Below are positions 7,932-14,601 of a stretch of 33,424 bases of DNA, piece by piece; positions within the stretch are counted from its first letter, which is position 1; every line of letters starts with the position of its first letter. Position numbers and translations under genes: made by a program. This stretch comes from Candidatus Gastranaerophilales bacterium (lineage in GTDB: Bacteria > Cyanobacteriota > Vampirovibrionia > Gastranaerophilales > Gastranaerophilaceae): positions 1 to 33,424 of the forward strand of contig CALUYX010000010.1 of the NCBI GenBank assembly GCA_944325115.1. Reading direction: 5' to 3'. The notes under the pieces were generated by a model, which saw nothing but the letters and a program-made list of their open reading frames with translations, had not been told where the DNA came from and searched no databases.

Positions 7932-9160
7932 TATTTAGTCCTTGAAGATAGGTTATTGATTAAGTCGTCAAAAGTTGTGTTGTGCATTGCCATAAATACC
8001 AACAAGTGATACATCAAATCTGCAGATTCCCAACTTAAGCCGTCGCCAAGCTCAAAATTGACACTTTCAAAAGCCTCTTCCATAATTTTTCTTTTTAAAT
8101 AAAACTCGTTTTTAAAAAGTTTTGTTGTGTATGAATTTTCAGGAAGTTTATTTTTTCTGTCCAAAATAAGGTCATATAATTCATTAATTGTAAAATCCCT
8201 GTCCTCAAAACAGCTGAATCTGTTGAGATGACAAGCGTTTCCGGTTTGGTTAACTTTAAATAAAATAGTATCCTTGTCGCAATCGTATCTGGCAAATAAT
8301 AATTCTTGAGTATTGCCGCTTGTTTCGCCCTTTGTCCAAAGCTCATTTCTTGAACGGCTAAAATATGTTGCTCTGCCTTCTTTTAGGGACTTTCTCAAAG
8401 ATTCTCTGTTAGAGTATGCAAGCATAAGAACTTGACGAGTTTTAACGTCCTGCACAATTGTTGGCACAAGATTATTGCATTTTTCAAAATCTATTTGCGC
8501 CTCAAAAGCGTCAAGCAAGTCAATCTTGCCCGTATAAATAGACATACCCAACTGAGAAGAAATATCCATCTTCTCAAGCTCTTTTATTTCATCAATTGAA
8601 GTTATACCGCCTGCAGCAACGATGGGCAGTTTAGTTATTTTACGAATTTCTCTAAAGGCATCAATATTTGTACCCTGAAGCATGCCTTCATTCTCAACTA
8701 TTGTGTATAAAAATCCGCTACAGTAGTTTTCAAATCTTTTTACATATTCCGCTGTCTTGATTTTTGTATCTTTTTGCCAGCCCTCAAGCGTGATGTTGCC
8801 GTCTTTTGAATCTATTGCAACAAGAACTTTGTCCTTTGGAAGTTTAGATAAAAATTCTTCATTTGCAGCAGTGCCTATTATTATCTTTTTCGCCCCCATT
8901 GCAAGCATTCTTTTTGCTTTTTCTTTATCACGAATACCGCCGCCAACTCTACAAGGAGCAATTTTGCATATTTTTGCAATAAGTTCTTCGTTATTTTTGC
9001 CCGTATTCATAGCTGCATCAAGGTCAATTACCGCTATTTCGCCAAATCGAGCGTAATACTTTGCAAGCTCTAGTACATTCTCTTTTTCAAGAACTTTTTC
9101 TTTACCCTGCCTTAATTGCACGGCTTTTGAATCCATTAAATCTATACTGGGAATTAACAT
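7931..9160 (-). CDS. hisA/hisIE: Trifunctional HisA-HisI-HisE fusion protein
   Basis: Three histidine enzymes lie in one 409-residue chain. Residues 1 to about 225 are HisA (ProFAR isomerase, TIM barrel): PSIDLMD with catalytic Asp7, RVGGGIRD at 71-78, VAIDSKDG with Asp117, AAGGITS, and GMSIYTGK. Residues about 230-325 are HisI (PRAMP cyclohydrolase): WTKGETSGNTQ, metal-binding DCDKD at 293-297, and NACH plus Cys317 for zinc. Residues about 327-405 are HisE (PRATP pyrophosphatase): LILDRK, EEAFE at 361-365 and SADLMYHLL. HisE, HisI and HisA catalyse consecutive steps 2, 3 and 4 of the pathway, so the fusion would process PRATP through to PRFAR. HisI-HisE fusions are common; HisA in front is unusual. 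I start at 9160, where HisA begins canonically and GAGG lies five bases upstream, rather than at an in-frame ATG at 9190. Confidence 0.93.
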   Translation of the reverse strand: MLIPSIDLMDSKAVQLRQGKEKVLEKENVLELAKYYARFGEIAVIDLDAAMNTGKNNEELIAKICKIAPCRVGGGIRDKEKAKRMLAMGAKKIIIGTAANEEFLSKLPKDKVLVAIDSKDGNITLEGWQKDTKIKTAEYVKRFENYCSGFLYTIVENEGMLQGTNIDAFREIRKITKLPIVAAGGITSIDEIKELEKMDISSQLGMSIYTGKIDLLDAFEAQIDFEKCNNLVPTIVQDVKTRQVLMLAYSNRESLRKSLKEGRATYFSRSRNELWTKGETSGNTQELLFARYDCDKDTILFKVNQTGNACHLNRFSCFEDRDFTINELYDLILDRKNKLPENSYTTKLFKNEFYLKRKIMEEAFESVNFELGDGLSWESADLMYHLLVFMAMHNTTFDDLINNLSSRTK

Positions 9161-9206
9161 ATAAACCTCATTGTTGCTTCTGTATGCCAATTGTACTACA
9201 AAAAGG

Positions 9207-10229
9207 CTACTTTAGCATAAACTTGTCTATCGCACTCCAGTCAAACTGGGTCTTTCTTTTTTTTGTAATATCACCATGTTCACTGTATTCAATAAGTTTC
9301 CTGAATTTTTCGTTATAATCTTCAGGTTTTCTGCTTACATCAATACACTGAAGCTCAAACTCATTGGCCAAGCTTTCTACCTTAGGGTCATAAGAAAGAG
9401 CTAAAACCCTAGAATTGCACTTTAAGCCAAGCAGGCAGGCATGAAAGCGCATTGCAATAAGATAATCCAGATTTGAAAACTCCTGAACCAAAGACTTGAT
9501 TGAGCTGTTGCTTATAATTTCACACTTTGTCTGCGGCCATTGAGAATGGAACGCCTGTTCAAATTCATAGCAAACCTGAGCGTCTTGAGAATTTTGGAAT
9601 TGATATATGCGTATTTTTCGCTCTGAAAAATATAAACCAACATATCTGGCAAGAACTTTTATAAAATCAGGGTGCATATTCTTGCAAGAACGAAGTTGAA
9701 TACCGACATATCTTTCACCCTCAGGTTGCACCGTAGGTAAATCCCAAGCAGGGTCTTTAGTGTAACTGCATTTTATTTGCCAATTGCCAAGGAGCTTATA
9801 AGTCCTTGCATCTCTTACCGTTACCAAGTCACAAACAGAAAGCGTAAATTTTGTCAGTTATTACAAAAAATTACCTTCAACAGGTACTATACCTTGAGCA
9901 AAAATAATTACCTTTTTAAACAATAGTTTTGCCAAAAGAATTATAAATAAATAATAAAACAGGCTTAGATTGCTTGTTGAATTTTGCAACAAAGTACCGC
10001 CGCCGCTTATCAAATAGTCGCAATTTATAATACCCTTAAGAATTTCAAAAGGATTTTTATATGCAAGAGCATTAACCTTAAACTGCTGTTTGGTTTTTTG
10101 CGGATTTGAAGAAAGTGCGCTAATCTCAAAACCTTTTGCCTTAAGATGTCTTGTAAGTATTGCAAAAATTACATCATCGCCAAAGTTAGAAAAACCGATA
10201 TATCCGGATATAAGTACCTTTTTACCCAT
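9207..10229 (-). pseudogene. csaB: CsaB-type polysaccharide pyruvyl transferase, interrupted
   Basis: CsaB adds pyruvate ketals to cell-wall polysaccharide so that SLH-domain proteins can bind. The N-terminal part (10229-9861) has GYIGFSNFGDDVIF, YLISGGGTLLQN and FAQGIVPVEG. The C-terminal part has LVTVRDARTYKLLG, GIQLRSCKN, YLIAMRFHACLLGL and LALSYDPKVESLA, all family hallmarks. Two consecutive in-frame TAA codons (9863-9858, codons 123-124) interrupt it, but the frame continues without loss as LTKFTLSVCDLVTVRD. Two compensating small indels next to a six-T run are one explanation (LNK in place of the stops); sequencing error or recent inactivation are both possible. The total of 341 codons fits the family. 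It overlaps the PfkB gene by eight bases. The remaining downstream piece could restart at a TTG at 9827 but would lack the N-terminal fold. Confidence 0.82.
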
Positions 10230-11160
10230 AAATTTCGTTATACAACTTCTCCGTTTCTATTCTATTTGGTATAGATTTTATAGCCCCGACGTCTTTTATT
10301 TGTAATATAGACAGAGCATTTGCCAACTGTGCAGATTTAATAGTATCGTTGCCTTTTAGGTAATAATTCAAAAAAGCACCGTTAAAAGCAGCTTCCCATC
10401 CGGTAGCATCAACTACGCGACAAGATTCATATTTAACAAAGTTATAGCTTCCGTTATTCAACATATGAACACCGTTTTTGTGCTCTCTTATTATGTTTAT
10501 CGGTATTGCTTTATCGGTAAGTATTTTTAAAATTTTATCAATACTTTGCGTATCAAACAATGCCTGAGTATCAGCTTTTGTATTCATAAAAACTAAATCA
10601 ACATAAGGAGCAACTTCATCAAAAAGCTCTTTAGCTTCCGCAGATGTAATTACTTTATCCGAGTAATTCGGGTCATATGCAACAAATATATTATTCTCTT
10701 TAGCAAATTTAAAAACCTCACGCACAACCTCTCTTACACTAAGGGATAAAGACTGCACAAAGCCAGTAGCATATACGCATTTTGAGTTTTTAATGTAGCC
10801 AAAATCAATATCATCTATTGAAAGATTCGTCGCAGCTGTTTTTCTACGGTAGAAAACAAACTCTGTTTTGCCTTCTTTTTTACCTACAAAATACAACCCG
10901 TTTTGACCTTGAGAAAGCTTAATATGAGATGTATCTAATCCTTCTGAACCCCAAGCATCAAGTAAATATTCGCAAAAATTATCTGTAGCAAGTTTAGTAA
11001 TATATCCTGCACTGCTGCCGCTTCTAAGAGCTGCAATAGCCGTACAGAGCGAATCACCTCCGTAATATTTGTCAAAAATTTGTGCAAATTTTAATGACGT
11101 ATTGCTTGATAATTCAACTAAACCTTCACCAATAGTTACTATATCTAAATTTTCATACAT
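10222..11160 (-). CDS. PfkB-family sugar kinase homologue, catalytic Asp replaced
   Basis: The 312-residue protein has the ribokinase/PfkB fold signature: N-terminal DIVTIGEGLVEL and GGDSLCTAIAALRSG, a substrate-lid strand region, FVFYRRKTAA as in 2-keto-3-deoxygluconate kinases, and AYDPNYSDKV in the middle. The C-terminal PfkB motif, normally DTTGAGDAF with GAGD forming the anion hole and catalytic base, here reads DATGWEAAF (residues 251-259). Asp257 is therefore Ala, and a Trp-Glu pair occupies the phosphate loop. The family predicts loss of kinase activity; the reading frame around it is intact. It may be a sugar-binding pseudokinase or an enzyme with altered chemistry. It is the first gene of the minus-strand operon leading to csaB and his genes, and appears leaderless (no ribosome binding site; -10 six bases before ATG). 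Confidence 0.8.
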   Translation of the reverse strand: MYENLDIVTIGEGLVELSSNTSLKFAQIFDKYYGGDSLCTAIAALRSGSSAGYITKLATDNFCEYLLDAWGSEGLDTSHIKLSQGQNGLYFVGKKEGKTEFVFYRRKTAATNLSIDDIDFGYIKNSKCVYATGFVQSLSLSVREVVREVFKFAKENNIFVAYDPNYSDKVITSAEAKELFDEVAPYVDLVFMNTKADTQALFDTQSIDKILKILTDKAIPINIIREHKNGVHMLNNGSYNFVKYESCRVVDATGWEAAFNGAFLNYYLKGNDTIKSAQLANALSILQIKDVGAIKSIPNRIETEKLYNEIYG

Positions 11161-11166
11161 ATAACT

Positions 11167-11195
11167 CTTTTATCATACTTTCCTATTTTGGTCAA
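11167..11195 (-). promoter_or_regulatory. Promoter of the pfkB-csaB-his operon
   Basis: On the minus strand TTGACC (11195-11190), a 17-base spacer and TAAAAG (11172-11167) with an extended TGA before it. Only six bases separate the -10 from the ATG at 11160, which predicts a leaderless transcript. Confidence 0.55.
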
Positions 11196-11208
11196 AATAT
11201 TAAGCATA

Positions 11209-11238
11209 TTGATAAAAAGTCCGATTTTATGATATAAA
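11209..11238 (+). promoter_or_regulatory. Promoter of the SDR-radical SAM operon
   Basis: TTGATA (11209-11214), an 18-base spacer and TATAAA (11233-11238), preceded by TGA (extended -10). The ATG at 11246 follows seven bases after the -10 and there is no Shine-Dalgarno sequence, so the transcript is probably leaderless. Confidence 0.55.
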
Positions 11239-11245
11239 AAGTAAT

Positions 11246-12052
11246 ATGGATAAGATAAAAAATGTACTTGTTATTGCGGGCAGTTCACAAATAGGCACGG
11301 AAGCCATAAAACTTATGCTAAAAAACGGCTACAGGGTCTATGTTACATCAAGAAACCCCATTGAAACAAACGACGAGAACCTTTTTAAGTACACACTCGA
11401 TGTAAGCAACAGCGAATCATTCTTAAACTTAAAAAAAGAACTCCAAGGAATAGAATTTTGCGCCATAGTAAATAACGCCGGCGTTGTTGTGGCATCACCC
11501 GTTGAATACTTGGATGAAGATGAACTTTCAAGACAATTACAGGTTAATTTATTTGGTTTGTTGCGCATAATAAAATTCTTCTCGGGACAACTTGAGAAAA
11601 ACGGCAAAATTATAAATGTAAGTTCTATGGCATCATATGGCGTGTACCCCTTCTTATCGCCTTATTGCCTATCAAAACGAGCATCAGACATTCTTTTGAG
11701 GTCATTTTCAAATGAAAGCGGCTACAAGTATGTTTCAATAAGACCCGGGGTCATAAAGACAAAATTCTGGCTTGACAGCATTGAACAAAACAAAAAGAAT
11801 TTTGAAAATTTTTATGGAAAATACGAAAAAATAGGGCAATATATGCTCAAAAATGCACAAGAAAATGCACAAAATGCGCTTGACCCATCTGCCGTGGGCA
11901 AGGCAATTTATAAATCTTTGCGCGCAAAAAACCCAAAAAGCGTTGTTAATGTCGGTATAGATGCTCATTTGTGTGCAATAGCGACTAAATTTTTGAGTGA
12001 AGATTTACTTAACAAAATAATACGTATAGCATTAAAAATAAAATCAAGATGA
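11246..12052 (+). CDS. Short-chain dehydrogenase/reductase (SDR)
   Basis: The 268-residue protein has a classical SDR layout. A glycine-rich N-terminal cofactor loop (AGSSQIGTE, about residues 11-19) is a variant of TGxxxGIG. It is followed by NNAGV near residue 77, the catalytic serine in INVSSMASYG, and the YCLSK catalytic Tyr/Lys pair near 138-142, then SIRPGVIKTKF. A TSRNP after the second strand suggests NADP(H). The substrate is unknown. Its last four bases overlap the start of the B12-binding radical SAM gene (ATGA), which points to a shared pathway, possibly modification of a lipid or sugar. Confidence 0.85.
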   Translation: MDKIKNVLVIAGSSQIGTEAIKLMLKNGYRVYVTSRNPIETNDENLFKYTLDVSNSESFLNLKKELQGIEFCAIVNNAGVVVASPVEYLDEDELSRQLQVNLFGLLRIIKFFSGQLEKNGKIINVSSMASYGVYPFLSPYCLSKRASDILLRSFSNESGYKYVSIRPGVIKTKFWLDSIEQNKKNFENFYGKYEKIGQYMLKNAQENAQNALDPSAVGKAIYKSLRAKNPKSVVNVGIDAHLCAIATKFLSEDLLNKIIRIALKIKSR

Positions 12053-13458
12053 GTGAGAACAAAAAAATATATTTAATATACCCTCCTTCACCCGTTATGA
12101 ACCGTGAAGAGCGCTGCCAGCAACCGACTGACGACCTTATTGTCATACCGCCTCTTGCGCCTTTGGATTTAATGTACCTTGCTTCAATTGCAAGAGAAAA
12201 AGGCTATGAACCCTCCATAAAAGATTATTCGCTCTCCAATTCCTCACTTGAAGACTTTAGAGCGGATATTAAAAAAATTAAACCTCGTTATATAGTTGTA
12301 AACGTTGCAACACCAACTCTTGAGTCAGACCTTGAAACATTAAAAATTGCAAAAGAAGAATTGTCGGATTCAATAACAACAATTGCAAAAGGTGCGCACT
12401 TTTCTTTTATGGCAAAAGAGGTAATGCAAACACATGACTTTATAGATATTGCAATGTGCGGAGAAAGCGAGCTTACTTTTGGCGAAATTATAGACAAAAT
12501 GCCTTTGGAAGAGATTAAAGGTGTTTGCTACAGACAGGATTTTGAAATAATACAAAATCAAATAAGACCTTTTAATGAAAATTTAGACCAATTACCTTAT
12601 CCTGCAAGAGATTTAGTCGATAACTCACTTTATATAAGACCCGATAACAACAAAAAACAGGCAGTGATAAAAGTATCAAGGGGCTGCCCCTATCATTGTT
12701 TCTTTTGCCTTGCAACACCACTAAACGGAAGAATCGTAAGACACAGAAGCCCCAAGAACATTCTTGGCGAAATCAGGGAATGCGTTGAAAAGTACAACAT
12801 TGACAACTTTATTTTCTGGTCTGATATTTTTAATCTGGACAAAAAATGGACACGAGAACTCTGTAATGAAATAATTAACTCAGGATTAAAAATTACATTT
12901 TCAACAAACACCCGTGCCGATAGTGCAGATTTAGAAACAATAAAATTAATGAAAAAAGCAGGCTGCAGACTGGTTTCAATAGGTGTTGAAAGCGGCTCGC
13001 AGTACATGCTTGATAAAATGGGCAAAAAAATTACTCTTGAGCAAATTCAAAACACCGTTAAAGCATTTAAAAAACAAGGAATACAGATTTATGCCTATTA
13101 TGTAATCGGTTTGCCTTGGGAAAGCAAGGAAACAATTGAAGAAACTCTCAAATTTGCAAAAAAATTAAATACGGACTATGTAAGTTTTTACACTGCAGCA
13201 GCACTTGTAGGCACAACTTTTTATGATTATGTTGAGAATAATTGCCTTGGAGAACTTAACTACACACGCCCGTATTATTATCCGACAGTAAAAACTCATC
13301 ATCTAAGCGCACAAGAAGTGTTTGATTATCATAAAAAAATGGTAAGGGAATATTATCTGCGCCCAACCTACATTGCAAAAATGCTATTATCCATCCGCTC
13401 TTTTACACAGCTCAAAAACTATGTAAAAGCAGGCTTGAGGGTCTTAAAAAGACACTAG
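12049..13458 (+). CDS. B12-binding-domain radical SAM protein
   Basis: The 469-residue protein begins with a cobalamin-binding-type Rossmann domain (YLIYPPSP, then PPLAPLDLMYLASIAREKGY). It is followed by the radical SAM core with CPYHCFFC (Cys213, 217, 220), binding the [4Fe-4S] cluster that cleaves S-adenosylmethionine. Further core elements are WSDIFNLDK, STNTRADSAD, SIGVESGSQYMLDKMGK and AYYVIGLPWES. This is the class B architecture used for methylation, ring contraction or C-C bond formation, often on lipids, hopanoids or secondary metabolites. The particular reaction cannot be told. It overlaps the SDR gene by four bases and has no ribosome binding site of its own, so translation is likely coupled. 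It is one of several corrinoid-related features in the window. Confidence 0.88.
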   Translation: MSENKKIYLIYPPSPVMNREERCQQPTDDLIVIPPLAPLDLMYLASIAREKGYEPSIKDYSLSNSSLEDFRADIKKIKPRYIVVNVATPTLESDLETLKIAKEELSDSITTIAKGAHFSFMAKEVMQTHDFIDIAMCGESELTFGEIIDKMPLEEIKGVCYRQDFEIIQNQIRPFNENLDQLPYPARDLVDNSLYIRPDNNKKQAVIKVSRGCPYHCFFCLATPLNGRIVRHRSPKNILGEIRECVEKYNIDNFIFWSDIFNLDKKWTRELCNEIINSGLKITFSTNTRADSADLETIKLMKKAGCRLVSIGVESGSQYMLDKMGKKITLEQIQNTVKAFKKQGIQIYAYYVIGLPWESKETIEETLKFAKKLNTDYVSFYTAAALVGTTFYDYVENNCLGELNYTRPYYYPTVKTHHLSAQEVFDYHKKMVREYYLRPTYIAKMLLSIRSFTQLKNYVKAGLRVLKRH

Positions 13459-13503
13459 GAAACTTTTTTTACTCTTCTTGGTCTTATTGTTAAGGAGAGT
13501 TTT

Positions 13504-13836
13504 ATGCAAGAGGTTTTAAATTTTTACATATATGAAATTAAAAAAGGCACAAAGCCTATGGCACTTATGAGCGTAGCAAAAGAAGATACTCAGAAGTGTC
13601 TTGATAAAATAACAAAAAATGAACTTTTTTCCTATGTAAATGAAATTGATGGAAAAAATAATATATTCTTTGGCAAAAAAGAATGCGTTGAAATTGTTTC
13701 AACATTTCCTAAAGAATTATCTAAACTCAGTCCGCAGCAGGATTTTATACTGGGGACAATGCTTGGTTATAATCGGATTGAACAGTGTAGAAGATATTTG
13801 AATAAACTAAATTATACCCCATCGGGTAATTTTTAA
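13504..13836 (+). CDS. DUF2023-family protein
   Basis: A 110-residue soluble protein with a strong ribosome binding site (AAGGAG) before the ATG. The pattern FYIYEIKKGTKPMALMSV at the start, NNIFFGKKECVEIVSTF in the middle and the ending QQDFILGTMLGYNRIEQCRRYL fit, from memory, the DUF2023 family, often found near flavodoxin genes in epsilonproteobacteria and anaerobes. Its function is unknown. Here its next neighbour is a small ferredoxin, which agrees with an electron-transfer setting but does not prove it. The last codons contain a small inverted repeat (TACCC/GGGTA) followed by T-rich sequence, too weak to call a terminator. Confidence 0.62.
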   Translation: MQEVLNFYIYEIKKGTKPMALMSVAKEDTQKCLDKITKNELFSYVNEIDGKNNIFFGKKECVEIVSTFPKELSKLSPQQDFILGTMLGYNRIEQCRRYLNKLNYTPSGNF

Positions 13837-13889
13837 CATATAAATTATATTTTAATATAACCTTGTCAATGAGTGATAAGGAGATTAAA

Positions 13890-14072
13890 ATGATAGTTTC
13901 TATAATGGATGGATGCACAGCATGCGGAGCATGTGAGGCCATAAACCCTGAAGTATTTCATGTGGATACAATTGCACATGTAGATAAATCACACATAAAA
14001 GGCAATGAGCAAGACTGTATTGACGCAGCTCTTATTTGCCCTGTTAACGCTATTTGGGTAGAAGACATCTAA
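13890..14072 (+). CDS. Small single-cluster ferredoxin
   Basis: A 60-residue electron carrier. The pattern CTACGAC near residue 9 gives three closely spaced cysteines and CPVNAI near the end supplies the fourth ligand. The second half-site of 2[4Fe-4S] ferredoxins is missing, so one [4Fe-4S] cluster is expected, as in Thermotoga/Pyrococcus-type ferredoxins. The additional Cys in QDCIDAAL may form the disulfide or spare ligand known in that group. I start at 13890 because AAGGAG ends six bases upstream; an in-frame ATG at 13869 would add seven residues before it. It is acidic, as expected for a ferredoxin. Confidence 0.88.
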   Translation: MIVSIMDGCTACGACEAINPEVFHVDTIAHVDKSHIKGNEQDCIDAALICPVNAIWVEDI

Positions 14073-14134
14073 AATTAACAATCTAATCTCTTAAAAGTAA
14101 ATTACTTTGTTTGAACGATTTTAGCCCAAAAACA

Positions 14135-14163
14135 TTGCCGTAGCTCAATTTAAAGGTTAAAAT
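14135..14163 (+). promoter_or_regulatory. Promoter of the secreted coiled-coil gene
   Basis: TTGCCG (14135-14140), 17 bases, TAAAAT (14158-14163). The predicted start near 14170 leaves a leader of about 20 bases that includes AGGAG. Confidence 0.5.
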
Positions 14164-14190
14164 TAAATATACATTTAGGAGATTAGGAAT

Positions 14191-14601
14191 ATGAAAAAAA
14201 TCGTATTGGCATTAACTATTACATTAATTTTTTCTTCAGCAGTTTTTGCAGAGGATGCAGTTTTTCAATCAATGGACTCTGTAGCAGAAGTTAAAAATGT
14301 TGAACTTACTCCCGTTTCAACAAGTGCGGTTGAAACACCTGCCACATCTTTAACAGGCAGCATACAAGAGGAAAGCTTTAAAAAAGCGATAACAAATCTT
14401 GACGACGCTTCAGCAGAAATCAGAGAACAGTTAATTGCATACAATGCCCAACTAAGCTCTCTTCAAGCAAAAGACGACCAATTGAGAGCAGAAATCAAAG
14501 AACTCAAGAAAAACGTCAAACAAACAAAGAAAAAGTTAAATAACATTGAAAAGTCAAAGAAATACATAAACTCAAACTTTGACGAACAACAAAGTAAGTA
14601 G
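14191..14601 (+). CDS. Secreted coiled-coil protein of unknown function
   Basis: Not recognised. The 136-residue protein has a clear signal peptide (MKKIVLALTITLIFSSAVFA, cleavage before EDAV). A Thr/Ser/Val-rich segment follows, then a lysine-rich coiled coil from about residue 65 to 130 (IREQLIAYNAQLSSLQ and on). It has no cysteine or lipobox, so it is probably a soluble periplasmic or exported protein. The start is fixed by AGGAGATTAGGA upstream. It ends directly against the stop of recJ on the opposite strand (no bases between). Confidence 0.72.
   Translation: MKKIVLALTITLIFSSAVFAEDAVFQSMDSVAEVKNVELTPVSTSAVETPATSLTGSIQEESFKKAITNLDDASAEIREQLIAYNAQLSSLQAKDDQLRAEIKELKKNVKQTKKKLNNIEKSKKYINSNFDEQQSK

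Noticed and set aside
13811-13836. Inverted repeat TACCC/GGGTA followed by Ts as a terminator
   Set aside because: Only five base pairs, inside the coding end of the DUF2023 gene, with a short T run.
14094-14108. AT-only inverted repeat AAAGTA/TACTTT after the ferredoxin gene
   Set aside because: Six AT-rich pairs with no T tract; likely chance in AT-rich DNA.
14135-14170. tRNA-like stretch (GCCGTAGCTCAATTTAAAGG) resembling a tRNA D-arm
   Set aside because: No anticodon arm, T-arm (GGTTCRA) or acceptor pairing follows; the sequence also holds a good -35/-10 pair for the next gene.
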